DNA of 64,000 bases from Tenggerimyces flavus (GCF_016907715.1 NZ_JAFBCM010000001.1:1922001-1986000), one strand, 5' to 3'; shown: positions 51,756 to 60,223, counted from the stretch's first letter. Numbers and translations are program-made. Notes: generated from the sequence alone by a model not told the origin.

Positions 51756-52751
51756 ATGCCCGTTGTCACTGTCCTGTTGACGGAAGCGACCAAACAGCTG
51801 GTGTTCTCCGCGGAGACCGCCTCGCGGCTCGCCGGTCTCGCCGAGGTCCGGTACGCGGAGGGCCCCGCTTCGAGCTGGGATCTCGCCGCGCTGCTGGACG
51901 GTGCCGTCGCGTGTGTCACCGGGTGGGGGACGCCGCGGCTCGAGCAGGACGTGCTGGACGTGTCGCCCTCGTTGCGGCTGATCGCGCATACGGCGGGCAG
52001 CATCCGCAACCTGCTCCCGCAGGACGCCGTCGGGCGGCAGGTACGGGTCGCGCAGGCAGCGGCAGTGATCGCGGAGTCCGTTGCGGAGTTGGTGATTCTG
52101 CAGATGCTGTCGAGTCTGCGCGAGCTGCACCGGCTGGACCACGGGCTGAAGAACGGCAAGACCTGGACCGAGCTGCGGACCGCGTTCCCCGGGCGGCTGC
52201 TCGGCTCGCAGGTCGTCGGGCTGGTCGGCGCGAGTCGTACGGGACGCGCGGTGCTCGAGCTGCTCAAGCCGTTCGGCTGCGAGGTTCTCGTGACGGATCC
52301 GCTGCTGTCGGCCGCAGAGGCGGCGCGGCTGGGTGCGGAGCTGGTCGACCTCGACACGTTGTTGCTTCGCTCTGACGTGGTGTCGTTGCACGTTCCGCTG
52401 CTGCCCGAGACCGAGGGCATGATCGGCGCCCGCGAGCTTGCCTTGCTCAGGGACGGCGTGCTGTTCGTGAACAGCGCAAGGGGAAAGCTCGTCGACGGCG
52501 ACGCGTTGCTCGCGGAGCTGCACAGTGGTCGGATCCGCGCGGCCCTCGACGTGTTTCCCGCCGAGCCGCTGCCGGAGGACAGCGAGTGGCGGCAGCTGGC
52601 GGAGCCGATCCTCTCCCCGCACAGCGCGGGCCACACGATCGAGAGCCACCGGATCCAGGGCGCGGAGATGGTCGGCGAGATCGAACGCCTCCTCGGCGGA
52701 GAGCCTCTGCGCTACGAGGTCTCCGCCGAGTCGGTCGCCGTCCTGGCCTAG
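51756..52751 (+). CDS. D-2-hydroxyacid dehydrogenase family protein
   Basis: 331 residues. The NAD motif is degenerate: VVGLVGASRTGRAVLELL in place of GxGxxG. The catalytic Arg (NSARGKLVDGD), Glu (DVFPAEPLPEDSE) and His (LSPHSAGHT) are kept. It ends the LacI operon, 16 bases after the SDR, with GGAGG upstream. It may act on a 2-keto acid made by the preceding enzymes. Two strong hairpins follow. Confidence 0.84.
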   Translation: MPVVTVLLTEATKQLVFSAETASRLAGLAEVRYAEGPASSWDLAALLDGAVACVTGWGTPRLEQDVLDVSPSLRLIAHTAGSIRNLLPQDAVGRQVRVAQAAAVIAESVAELVILQMLSSLRELHRLDHGLKNGKTWTELRTAFPGRLLGSQVVGLVGASRTGRAVLELLKPFGCEVLVTDPLLSAAEAARLGAELVDLDTLLLRSDVVSLHVPLLPETEGMIGARELALLRDGVLFVNSARGKLVDGDALLAELHSGRIRAALDVFPAEPLPEDSEWRQLAEPILSPHSAGHTIESHRIQGAEMVGEIERLLGGEPLRYEVSAESVAVLA

Positions 52752-52764
52752 GGATGGCTCGCCT

Positions 52765-52819
52765 TTGGATGAAGGGCACCTTCATCCAATAGGTTTGGAT
52801 GAAGGTGCCCTTCATCCAA
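52765..52819. repeat. Palindromic repeat, GAAGGGCACCTTC family, copy 2; probable terminator
   Basis: Perfect 25-bp arms (52765-52789, 52795-52819) around TAGGT. Each arm is itself a palindrome, TTGGATGAAGG, GCA, CCTTCATCCAA, so four 11-bp units are arranged head to tail. It begins 14 bases after the hydroxyacid-dehydrogenase stop. Confidence 0.78.
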
Positions 52820-52853
52820 CGTGGCGAGGTGGCTGGTGTGAGGAAGGTCTGGC

Positions 52854-52906
52854 TGGGTCGGGGGCACCCTGGTCCGAACCTATGGGACCAGGGTGCCCCC
52901 GACCCA
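52854..52906. terminator. Second perfect hairpin, 22 bp
   Basis: Arms 52854-52875 (starts TGGGTCGGGGG) and 52885-52906 with a nine-base loop. It lies between the previous repeat and the stop of the convergent transporter gene, giving two terminators in series. Confidence 0.68.
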
Positions 52907-52928
52907 AGCCGGTCAGGCGCGTGGTGGG

Positions 52929-54377
52929 TTAGCCGCCGGCGGCGAGTTTCTGGATCTGTTGGATGATCGTGATCACGCCGAGCACGCCGAAGAAGGCGGC
53001 CGACACGATCACCACCACTGTTCGGAACAGCTTGATCCGGAGCTCCGGTGGTAACGCCTTCTTGTTCATGTAGACGAGCAGTCCGCCGTAGATCGCCATC
53101 TGCATGCCGGCCATGCACGAGGAGATCACCAGCATCACCAACGGGGCTTGGGTGAACAGCAGCAGGATGAGGCAGCCGAACGCGGCCATGCCCCACACCA
53201 GCCAGAAGTAGATCCGGCTCTCCGACACGTCCGAGCCGCGCAGGTACACGGTCGCGATGACGTCGGACGCCAGCCGGCTGGTGTAGTCGAGGATGCCCAG
53301 CGTCGCGGCGAACAGCGAGAACGCGCCGATCACCCAGAACAGATAGCCGAACCAGGGCCCGACCGTCTCCTGCAGCACCTGTCCCTCGATCTGCAGGAAG
53401 CTGATGCTGTTCTCCAGGCCGGCCCGGTCGTACACCGTCGAGAACGCCAGCATCGACATGAACACGATCGTGAACACCGTGACGAGGACGAACGTCGATG
53501 CCTGCTCGACGTTCGCGAACCGCCACCACGCCTGCCAGCGCGACATCGCCTGCGGCGTCGGCTCGAACACGTACCCCACCGAGGGCGCGGCTTCGGCCTT
53601 ACCGGTCACCGGACTGACCAGCCGCGGCACGTACTTGCCCATGCCGAAGCTCTTGTCGCGGATCCAGTTGCTCTGGCAGAGGTTCTGCCCGCCACCAGCA
53701 CCGGCGTACGCGATCGCGCCGAGCATCAACGCGAAGCCCAGCTCGCTCGGCAGCCGCCCGTTCATGACGGAGTTGCCCAGCTCGCGCCACGCGTCGCCAT
53801 TGATCGCGTAGATGATCGAGATCACGATGAACAGCACGATCGCGCCAACCTTGACCAGGATCACGCGCTCCAGCGCGGTGTAGACGATCGGCGCCAATGT
53901 GAGGATCGCGGCGCAGACCAGCAGGATGACGATCGCGATCACCTGGACGTTGCCGCCGGTGATGTAGGTGATCATCGTCGCCGAGCTCGTTGCCCAGCCC
54001 GGCCACATGTTGCCGAGATAGGTCATCACCGCGAAGACGAGACCCCAGTGCTTCCAGTAGCGACTGAAGCCGGTCAGCGCTGTCTCGCCGGTCGCGAGCG
54101 TGTACCGCTCGATCTCCATGTTCAGGAACCATTGGACGCCGACACCGATCACGGCGCCCCACAAGAAGATCAGCCCAACCTGTGAGGCGATGTACGGCCA
54201 CAGGACGAACTCGCCGGACGCCAGTCCGACTCCCGCGCCGACGAGTCCCGGGCCGATGATCCGCATCCACCCCGTCGGAGCAGGTGGAAGCTCCCGGATT
54301 TCGACGCCAGGAAGATTTCTGGTGTTGAGCGTGGGGGTGAAAGCCGCTCCACCGCTCGCACTCTGATCTACTGCCAT
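52929..54377 (-). CDS. Nramp-fold transporter lacking the metal-binding motifs
   Basis: 482 residues, eleven to twelve membrane segments. The ATG at 54377 follows GGGAGGAC. Overall pattern and IIGPGLVGAGVGLASGEF at about 40-57 place it in the Nramp-like branch of the LeuT fold. True Mn/Fe transporters carry DPGN in segment 1 and MPH in segment 6. Here segment 1 has GLASGEFVLW and segment 6 has GAIAYAGAGGGQN (220-232). The metal ligands are therefore absent, and another substrate, or Mg as in Nramp-related proteins, is more likely. It is the last of three leftward genes after DUF3326, 131 bases away. Role unknown. Confidence 0.72.
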   Translation of the reverse strand: MAVDQSASGGAAFTPTLNTRNLPGVEIRELPPAPTGWMRIIGPGLVGAGVGLASGEFVLWPYIASQVGLIFLWGAVIGVGVQWFLNMEIERYTLATGETALTGFSRYWKHWGLVFAVMTYLGNMWPGWATSSATMITYITGGNVQVIAIVILLVCAAILTLAPIVYTALERVILVKVGAIVLFIVISIIYAINGDAWRELGNSVMNGRLPSELGFALMLGAIAYAGAGGGQNLCQSNWIRDKSFGMGKYVPRLVSPVTGKAEAAPSVGYVFEPTPQAMSRWQAWWRFANVEQASTFVLVTVFTIVFMSMLAFSTVYDRAGLENSISFLQIEGQVLQETVGPWFGYLFWVIGAFSLFAATLGILDYTSRLASDVIATVYLRGSDVSESRIYFWLVWGMAAFGCLILLLFTQAPLVMLVISSCMAGMQMAIYGGLLVYMNKKALPPELRIKLFRTVVVIVSAAFFGVLGVITIIQQIQKLAAGG

Positions 54378-54508
54378 GCGCAGGTCCTCCCGATTCACTG
54401 TCGGGGGCTCAGGTGAGTTGCCCAAGTGAAGCGGTCCGGTTGTCGAGTGGTCAAGGCCACCTTGGCGGTGTGCCGTCAGATGGAACTTCCCGCCATGCGG
54501 TCAAGTAA

Positions 54509-55759
54509 TCAAAATTCAGTGACCAAATCAGTCGGATGGGAAAGCGCTGCCCAGCTCACGCCGGCGCGCTGGGCGGCGACGTACGCGACGGCGTCCGCGT
54601 AGCCGTCGACCACCACGGTCGACGGCAGCGCGAGGACATCGGCGCCGATCCCGACGGTCGTGGCGTTGCCGCGAACGGCGATCAGCGGAACGCCGAAGTC
54701 CGCGGCTGCGATCGCGGGAGCCCCACCAGCACAGGAGAACGGCACGATCACCGCCGTCAGATCGGCCACGCCGATGCCGGTGGCGGCCGACGGCGTGAAG
54801 CGCAAACCTTGAAGCACACAAGGAAGTCCGGTGCCCGAGGCAACCTCCGCCGCGGCCCGCGGGTCGATGATCTCGTCACGCTGGCCGACGCCTTCGACGA
54901 ACGCGGGCGCGTGCGCGCACGGCAGCCCGGTCTGCCAGGTGACCGCCCGCGAGATCAGCGCCTCGATCGCGCCGACCGGGTTCGGGCCGTGGCCGTCGTA
55001 GTGGGCGAAGACCGCCTCCGAGCCGGCGCCGGTGATCGCGGACACGCCGGCGATCACCTCCGCGCCCGCGCCGACGACCGAATCCACCGCGGCGAACAGC
55101 ACCTCGGGGTTGTCGACCGTCCCGACGAAGTGCCCGACGGCCGATCGCTCGGTGCGTACGCGCACCTTCTCGGCACACGTCGCGTACGCGGCGATGTCGA
55201 CGCCGCCGACCGTACGCATCGCGTTGACCGCGTTGACCAGCCGGCGGTGCAACGCAGGCGGGAGCTGATCCAAGACCACGCCGACCCGAGGAGGACGTGG
55301 CCGGCGGGCGAGCCGGACCCGGCCGGCGAAGAACTCGTCCAGCGTGAGCCCGTCGACGTAGAGCGACCGGTCGCCGCCGGTGTAGAAGTCGGCCGCGTTC
55401 ACGACGTTCGGGTGCACGATCACGGTGTCCGCGACCGACTCGAGCACGCGGGACCACGGCCCGGCGTCGCCGAGGAAGCCGCCGACCTCCGCGCCGACCC
55501 CGGTGGGGACGACCATCGCGACGTGCGTGCCCGGCGTACCACTCGCCGGATCGGCCGTCCGCGCGACCTGGCGGGCCGGGCCGGCGTCCTCGGCAGTGGC
55601 GAGCTCGAGGGTGAACGTACGGTCGTTCGCCGCGACGATGCCCCAGCGGAGGACGTGCGACCCGCCGGCCCCGGCCTTGGCGACCTCCGCGCGAGCGAGG
55701 TCGAGGACCGGCTCGGCGGGCGTCCGGACGACCTCGGTCAGCCTGGTCGCGAGTCTCAT
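54509..55759 (-). CDS. DUF3326 family protein
   Basis: 416 residues, soluble. VPTGVGAEVGGFLGD (84-98), VIVHPNVVNAADFYTGG and SLYVDGLTLDEFFAG closely resemble DUF3326 proteins, known from cyanobacteria, plants and some bacteria, with no biochemical role that I know of. A glycine-rich C-terminal half (GIGVADLTAVIVPFSCAGG, then GIGADVLALPSTVVVDGYAD) suggests two Rossmann-like lobes. The first 80 residues are an extra N-terminal segment. The ATG overlaps the stop of the upstream coiled-coil membrane protein, so both are made together. The DUF assignment is from memory of the family and has not been checked. Confidence 0.66.
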   Translation of the reverse strand: MRLATRLTEVVRTPAEPVLDLARAEVAKAGAGGSHVLRWGIVAANDRTFTLELATAEDAGPARQVARTADPASGTPGTHVAMVVPTGVGAEVGGFLGDAGPWSRVLESVADTVIVHPNVVNAADFYTGGDRSLYVDGLTLDEFFAGRVRLARRPRPPRVGVVLDQLPPALHRRLVNAVNAMRTVGGVDIAAYATCAEKVRVRTERSAVGHFVGTVDNPEVLFAAVDSVVGAGAEVIAGVSAITGAGSEAVFAHYDGHGPNPVGAIEALISRAVTWQTGLPCAHAPAFVEGVGQRDEIIDPRAAAEVASGTGLPCVLQGLRFTPSAATGIGVADLTAVIVPFSCAGGAPAIAAADFGVPLIAVRGNATTVGIGADVLALPSTVVVDGYADAVAYVAAQRAGVSWAALSHPTDLVTEF

Positions 55760-56784
55760 GGCTCTTCGCCCTCGCCGGCCTGGGCCTGGGCTTCGGCTTC
55801 GAACGCCGCGAGGCTCTTGCTGCCGCTGCGTAGCGCGTCGACGATCTCCTTGAACTTCCTTGCCTGCTGCGGGTTGCGGAAGTACCAGGCCGCGGTGAGC
55901 TTGTTCTCGTCCCCGAACGTCAGGGTGGTGCCGATGACCTCGCCGTCGTCGACCATGGTGAAGTCGTCGCTCACGTCCGCGGGGAAGCGGAAGAACGGGT
56001 CGGCGTCCTTGATGTACACGTAGATAGAGACGTTCCGGACGCGACTTTGGCGCCGCATTTCCTCGACCGCGTCCTGGGTGATCTCCTCGCGCCGGTTGTA
56101 GACGAAGATCCGTTCGACCTTGGCCTTGCCGGTGGCGTGCGCCGCGAGGAGCCGGTCGCCGAGCGTGCTGCGCCAGGTGGCCTGGTACGCGCTGGCGCTG
56201 GTGGAGACGACGTTGGTCTGGGCGCTGCGGTAGAGGTCGAGCAGCAGCCGGTGGTACTCCTCGCCGCGGGTACGGAACGTGCCGTCGCGCCACTCGCTGA
56301 CGCGGTCGCGGAAGCCGGCGAGGTGCCGGAAGATCATCTTGCTGAAGACGTCGTTGTCGATCTTGAGCGCGCTCTGCAGCCCGAGGCTGACTTCGCGCAG
56401 CGCTGAGTCGAACCGCGCGTCGCCGGGCTGGATGGCGACGGAGTCGCGGACCTGCTCGAGCTTCGGACCGAGCTGCTGAACGGTCTTGGCCACGGTGTCG
56501 AGCTGCTGCTGATTGGTATCGAGGTTTTCCTGCAAGTTTCGGAGCTGGCGATACCGTTCGAACGCCAATTGGCCGCCGACCAGGCCGAGCAGGAGCAGCG
56601 TGATCGCCGGGATCTTCTCCCGGAGCCCGCCCGCGCTGGTCGGGTCGAGCACGTCGAACATGTCGAGGACGGCGATCACGATGCCGCCGAGAACGACGGC
56701 CGCGACGGTGAGGATCTCGAGCACGTCGAGCCAGCGCCGCCCCGGGGGTCTGGGTTGGTTGCCCTGGCCGCTCGCTGTCGTCAC
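55756..56784 (-). CDS. Two-pass membrane protein with coiled coil and PLD-like C-terminal domain
   Basis: 342 residues. Two hydrophobic segments (about 22-41 and 58-75) are followed by a coiled coil (about 78-115, LQENLDTNQQQLDTVAKTVQQL). A cytoplasmic domain of about 220 residues ends it. Within that, LLLDLYRSAQTNVVSTSASAY, RIFVYNRREEI and DFTMVDDGEVIGTTLTFGDE have the strand-and-loop rhythm of phospholipase-D-like folds, but no HxK motif is seen. GTG start. I do not recognise the family. Its stop overlaps the DUF3326 start. A sensor or scaffold role at the membrane is only a guess. Confidence 0.65.
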   Translation of the reverse strand: MTTASGQGNQPRPPGRRWLDVLEILTVAAVVLGGIVIAVLDMFDVLDPTSAGGLREKIPAITLLLLGLVGGQLAFERYRQLRNLQENLDTNQQQLDTVAKTVQQLGPKLEQVRDSVAIQPGDARFDSALREVSLGLQSALKIDNDVFSKMIFRHLAGFRDRVSEWRDGTFRTRGEEYHRLLLDLYRSAQTNVVSTSASAYQATWRSTLGDRLLAAHATGKAKVERIFVYNRREEITQDAVEEMRRQSRVRNVSIYVYIKDADPFFRFPADVSDDFTMVDDGEVIGTTLTFGDENKLTAAWYFRNPQQARKFKEIVDALRSGSKSLAAFEAEAQAQAGEGEEP

Positions 56785-56813
56785 GTTGCGCCGCCCCTCC
56801 GCAGCTCGCCGAT

Positions 56814-56840
56814 CTGGTGTCCAGGATGCTCCGACACCAG
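56814..56840. promoter_or_regulatory. Dyad in the divergent control region of the aldolase operon
   Basis: CTGGTGTC and GACACCAG are perfect arms around 11 bases, between the coiled-coil gene and the aldolase gene. Possible operator for either side. Confidence 0.4.
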
Positions 56841-56860
56841 TGATGCTCTGTCAAACGATC

Positions 56861-56866
56861 TAGGCT
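56861..56866 (+). promoter_or_regulatory. -10 box for a leaderless aldolase message
   Basis: TAGGCT followed by seven bases then the GTG at 56874. There is no ribosome-binding site. No convincing -35 is seen. Confidence 0.45.
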
Positions 56867-56873
56867 CTGCGTC

Positions 56874-57500
56874 GTGGAGCTCTCTCAGGCACTGGAGGAC
56901 TGCCCGGCGATCGCGATCCTGCGCGCGTCCTCGGCGGACCGCTTCGGCGAGGTCACCGACGTGCTGGTGGACGCGGGCCTGCGCGCGGTCGAGTACACGC
57001 TGACCACACCAGGTGTGCTGGCCGCGCTGTCGGCGTACGCGAAGCGCGCACCCGACGTCGCCCTGGGCGCGGGGACGGTGACGACGGCGGACGAGGCGCG
57101 GCGTGCGGTGGAGGCCGGCGCTACCTACCTGATCACGCCGGCGGTGTTCCCGGAGGTGCTCGAGGAGGGGGCGCGGCTTGGGGTGCCGGTGCTGCCCGGC
57201 GCGCTGACACCGACGGAGATCGTGACGGCCTGGCGTGCGGGGGCGGCGCTGGTGAAACTGTTCCCGGCGTCGCTGGGCGGCGTCTCGTACCTCAAGGCGG
57301 TCCGGGCGCCGCTGCCGGACATCCCGCTGGTCCCGACCGGCGGGGTGGATCCGGCGAACGCGGGGGAGTGGCTCGCCGCGGGAGCTGCCGCTGTGGCGGT
57401 CGGCAGCCCATTGGTCGGCGACGCGTGCTCGCCGTCCGGTGACCTCGGCGCGTTGGCTGCTCGGGCAAAGGTCCTCGTCGGGAGCGTGCGCCGTGGCTGA
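56874..57500 (+). CDS. KDPG/KHG-type 2-keto-3-deoxy sugar-acid aldolase, paralogue 1
   Basis: 208 residues, TIM barrel. It should split a 2-keto-3-deoxy-6-phospho acid to pyruvate plus an aldehyde. The Schiff-base lysine is in ALVKLFPASLGG and the catalytic glutamate in VEYTLTTPGV. GAGTVTTADEA supplies the pyruvate-binding threonine. Classical Eda has Arg in the EVTLRT motif; here it is Thr, which recurs in some aldolase groups and may alter substrate use. Eight-base overlap with the kinase gene. First of a duplicated aldolase-kinase set. Confidence 0.85.
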   Translation: MELSQALEDCPAIAILRASSADRFGEVTDVLVDAGLRAVEYTLTTPGVLAALSAYAKRAPDVALGAGTVTTADEARRAVEAGATYLITPAVFPEVLEEGARLGVPVLPGALTPTEIVTAWRAGAALVKLFPASLGGVSYLKAVRAPLPDIPLVPTGGVDPANAGEWLAAGAAAVAVGSPLVGDACSPSGDLGALAARAKVLVGSVRRG

Positions 57501-58437
57501 CGTCGTCACGCTCGGCGAGACCATGGCGCTCGTCGCGGCGACCGGGACGGGGCCGTTCGCGGTGGGATCGCCGGCGCGGATCTCGTTCGCCGGGGCGGAG
57601 TCGAACGTCGCGATCGGGCTGGCGCGGCTCGGGCACGCCGCGGCTTGGGTCGGGCGGCTCGGCGACGACCCGTTGGGGCGAGTCGTGGTGGACGGGTTGC
57701 GGGGCGAGGGCGTGGAAGTTTCCGGCGTTCGCCTCGAAACTTCCGCGCCGACCGGGCTGATCCTGCGGGAGCACCGGACGGCGGACCGGGTGCGGGTCAG
57801 CTACTACCGCAAGGGGCTGGCCGGGTCGCTACTGGCGCCGGAGGACGTGCCGGCCTCGGCCGTTCGGGAGGCGCGGGTCCTGCACGTCACCGGCATCACG
57901 CCGGCGCTGTCGGAGTCGTGCCGGTCGGCGGTGCGGCACGCGGTCTCGGTGGCGCGGGAGGCGGGCGTACGGGTGTCGCTCGACCTCAACTACCGCGCGA
58001 GCCTGTGGTCGCGCACGTCCGCCGCGGCCGAGCTGGCCGAGTTGGTGAAACTTTCGGACGTCGTTTTCGCGGGCGTCGACGAGGCGGCGCTGGTCGTCTC
58101 GGGCGGGTTCAACGAGCAGGTGGCGGAGCAGCTCGCCTCGCTCGGGCCGCGCGAGGTCGTGCTGAAGCTCGCCGCGGAGGGCGCGATGTCGTACGTCGAC
58201 GGCTCGGCCACCACCGCGCCCGGCCTGTCCGTGACCAGCGTCGACCCGGTGGGGGCGGGCGACGCCTTCGTCGCCGGCTACCTCTCGGCGCTGCTGGACG
58301 AGCTTCCCCCACTCGACCGTCTCCGCCGCGGCAACGCCTGCGGCGCCTTCGCCGTCTCCGTCGCCGGCGACTGGGAAGGCCTGCCACGACGGGACGAACT
58401 GGCCACGTTGGCCAGCTCGGACAACGTCGGGCGGTGA
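57493..58437 (+). CDS. kdgK: 2-keto-3-deoxygluconate kinase-like PfkB sugar kinase
   Basis: 314 residues of the ribokinase/PfkB fold. SYYRKGLAGS is the KDG-kinase-type motif. Ribokinase signatures are AGAESNVAIGLARLGH near residue 35 and DPVGAGDAFVAGYLSAL at the C-terminus, with the base aspartate in GAGDAF. ATP-dependent phosphorylation of a 2-keto-3-deoxy acid would feed the aldolase just upstream. The GTG at 57493 overlaps the aldolase stop by eight bases. Confidence 0.83.
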   Translation: MADVVTLGETMALVAATGTGPFAVGSPARISFAGAESNVAIGLARLGHAAAWVGRLGDDPLGRVVVDGLRGEGVEVSGVRLETSAPTGLILREHRTADRVRVSYYRKGLAGSLLAPEDVPASAVREARVLHVTGITPALSESCRSAVRHAVSVAREAGVRVSLDLNYRASLWSRTSAAAELAELVKLSDVVFAGVDEAALVVSGGFNEQVAEQLASLGPREVVLKLAAEGAMSYVDGSATTAPGLSVTSVDPVGAGDAFVAGYLSALLDELPPLDRLRRGNACGAFAVSVAGDWEGLPRRDELATLASSDNVGR

Positions 58438-58461
58438 CGGGGAATCCGCTTTCCCTAGGAT
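58434..58461 (+). promoter_or_regulatory. Internal promoter for the second aldolase
   Basis: GTGACG (58434-58439), 16 bases, TAGGAT (58456-58461), then seven bases to the GTG at 58469. The same layout as in front of the first aldolase. AGGA at 58458 could alternatively act as a ribosome-binding site. Confidence 0.45.
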
Positions 58462-58468
58462 GGGGTTC

Positions 58469-59104
58469 GTGGTCGACGTCACCGAATACTTCGCCAGGAC
58501 TCGACTCGTTCCGGTGGTCGTGCTGAACGACGCTGCCGGGGCGGGACCGCTCGCGGATGCGCTGGTGGCGGGAGGGTTGAGGACGGCCGAGGTCACGTTC
58601 CGCACCGATGCCGCCGTCGCGGCGATCGAGCGGATGGCGGAGCATCCGGAGATGCTCGTCGGCGCCGGGACGGTGGTCACGCCGCAGCAGGCGGACGAGG
58701 CGGTCGCGGCCGGTGCCCGGTACATCGTCAGCCCTGGCTTCAGCTCGCGCGTCGTCACGCACTGCCTGCAACTCGGCATCCCGGTGTTCCCCGGCGTCGC
58801 GACCGCGACCGAGATCCAGATGGCGCTCGACGCGGGCCTCGACACCGTGAAGTTCTTCCCCGCCGGCCAGCTCGGCGGGCCGGCGTCGGTGAAGGCGCTG
58901 GCGGCGCCGTTCCGGAACGTCAAGTTCGTCCCGACCGGCGGCGTCACGACCGACAACCTTGCCGACTACCTCGCGATCAAGGCCGTGCTCGCGGTCGGCG
59001 GCACCTGGATGGTGGCGCCGGACCTGCTCGAGGCCGGCGACTGGGCCGAGGTCACCAAGCGCACGGCCGCCGCGGTCGCGGCGGCGAAGGGAGAGCAACA
59101 GTGA
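58469..59104 (+). CDS. eda: KDPG aldolase (Eda), paralogue 2
   Basis: 211 residues, close to E. coli Eda throughout. RLVPVVVLNDAAGAGPLADALVAGG (in part), AEVTFRTDAA with catalytic Glu and Arg, VGAGTVVTPQQ, ISPGF-like IVSPGFSSR, TVKFFPAGQLGGPAS with the Schiff-base Lys, and FVPTGGVTTDNLADYLA are all present. It makes pyruvate and glyceraldehyde-3-phosphate from KDPG. GTG at 58469 is chosen; an ATG at 58460 adds three residues. It has its own promoter box and a four-base overlap with the next kinase. Confidence 0.88.
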   Translation: MVDVTEYFARTRLVPVVVLNDAAGAGPLADALVAGGLRTAEVTFRTDAAVAAIERMAEHPEMLVGAGTVVTPQQADEAVAAGARYIVSPGFSSRVVTHCLQLGIPVFPGVATATEIQMALDAGLDTVKFFPAGQLGGPASVKALAAPFRNVKFVPTGGVTTDNLADYLAIKAVLAVGGTWMVAPDLLEAGDWAEVTKRTAAAVAAAKGEQQ

Positions 59105-60201
59105 GCCTGGAGATCCGCCCTGCCAGCGAGTGCCGCTACGACCTGGTGTCGCTCGGCGAGATCATGCTGCGCCTCGACCCCGGCGAGCTGCGCGTCCGTA
59201 CGGCACGGGAGTTCCGCGCGTGGGAGGGCGGCGGCGAGTACAACGTCGCCCGCGGTCTGCGGCGTTGCTTCGGCCTCAGGACGGGCGTCGTCACGGCGTT
59301 CGCGGACAACGAGATCGGCCGGCTGCTCGAGGATCTGATCCTGCAAGGCGGCGTTGACACCACGTTCGTGAAGTGGGTGCCGTACGACGGAATAGGCCGC
59401 ACCGTAAGGAACGGAATCAACTTCACCGAGCGCGGCTTCGGCGCTCGCGGCGCCGTCGGCACCTCTGACCGCGGCCACACGGCGGCGTCCCAGCTGAAGC
59501 CGGAGGATGTCGACTGGGACCACTTGTTCGGCACCCTCGGCGTCCGCTGGCTGCACACCGGCGGCATCTATGCCGCGCTGTCCGACACGACGCCGGATGT
59601 GATCGAGGCGGCGCTGACCGCGGCGCACGACAACGGGACGATTGTCTCGTACGACCTGAACTACCGGCCCAGCCTGTGGAAGTCGATCGGCGGCAAGGAG
59701 CGCGCGCAGGAGGTCAACCGCAAGCTCGCGCGGCTCGTCGACGTGATGATCGGGAACGAGGAGGACTTCACTGCCTCGTTGGGATTCGAGGTCTCGGACA
59801 CCGACGAGAACCTCACCGATCTCGACGTCGGCAACTTCCAGCGGATGATCGAAGCCGTGACGAAGGAGTACCCGAACTTCAAGGTCACCGCCACCACGCT
59901 GCGCGGCGTACACAGCGCGACCGTCAACGACTGGGGCGCGATCGCCTGGTCGGCGGATGCCGGCTTCGTGCAGGCGACGCACCGCCCGAAGCTGGAGATC
60001 CTCGACCGCGTCGGCGGCGGCGACAGCTTCGCGTCCGGACTGATCTATGGCCTTCTAGAGAAGGGCGATCTCGCGGTCGCGGTCGAGTACGGTGCCGCCC
60101 ACGGCGCGCTCGCGATGACCACGCCAGGCGACACCTCGATGGCCAACCTCAAGGAAGTCGAGGCCCTCGTCGGAGGGGCCGGAGCCCGCGTCCAGCGCTA
60201 G
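59101..60201 (+). CDS. PfkB-family sugar kinase, paralogue 2
   Basis: 366 residues, larger than usual because of an extended middle region. LVSLGEIMLRLDPGELRVRTA (in part), EYNVARGLRRCFGL and the C-terminal GGGDSFASGLIYGL with the catalytic aspartate are kept. VSYDLNYRPSLWKS is a KDG-kinase-like motif. Function is probably phosphorylation of a second 2-keto-3-deoxy acid. GTG overlaps the Eda stop. It ends the operon; the palindromic repeat at 60224 follows. Confidence 0.83.
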   Translation: MSLEIRPASECRYDLVSLGEIMLRLDPGELRVRTAREFRAWEGGGEYNVARGLRRCFGLRTGVVTAFADNEIGRLLEDLILQGGVDTTFVKWVPYDGIGRTVRNGINFTERGFGARGAVGTSDRGHTAASQLKPEDVDWDHLFGTLGVRWLHTGGIYAALSDTTPDVIEAALTAAHDNGTIVSYDLNYRPSLWKSIGGKERAQEVNRKLARLVDVMIGNEEDFTASLGFEVSDTDENLTDLDVGNFQRMIEAVTKEYPNFKVTATTLRGVHSATVNDWGAIAWSADAGFVQATHRPKLEILDRVGGGDSFASGLIYGLLEKGDLAVAVEYGAAHGALAMTTPGDTSMANLKEVEALVGGAGARVQR

Positions 60202-60223
60202 CGGGTCACGCTCACCGGCACCC

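Noticed and set aside
52765-52906. Consecutive palindromes as a CRISPR-like array
   Set aside because: The two hairpins have different sequences, no equal spacers, and no cas genes are near.
54509-55759. Lactate-racemase (LarA) assignment
   Set aside because: The gene sits next to an Nramp-like transporter, which raised this idea, but the VPTGVGAEVGG and HPNVVNAADF pattern fits DUF3326 better and LarA nickel-pincer motifs are not seen.
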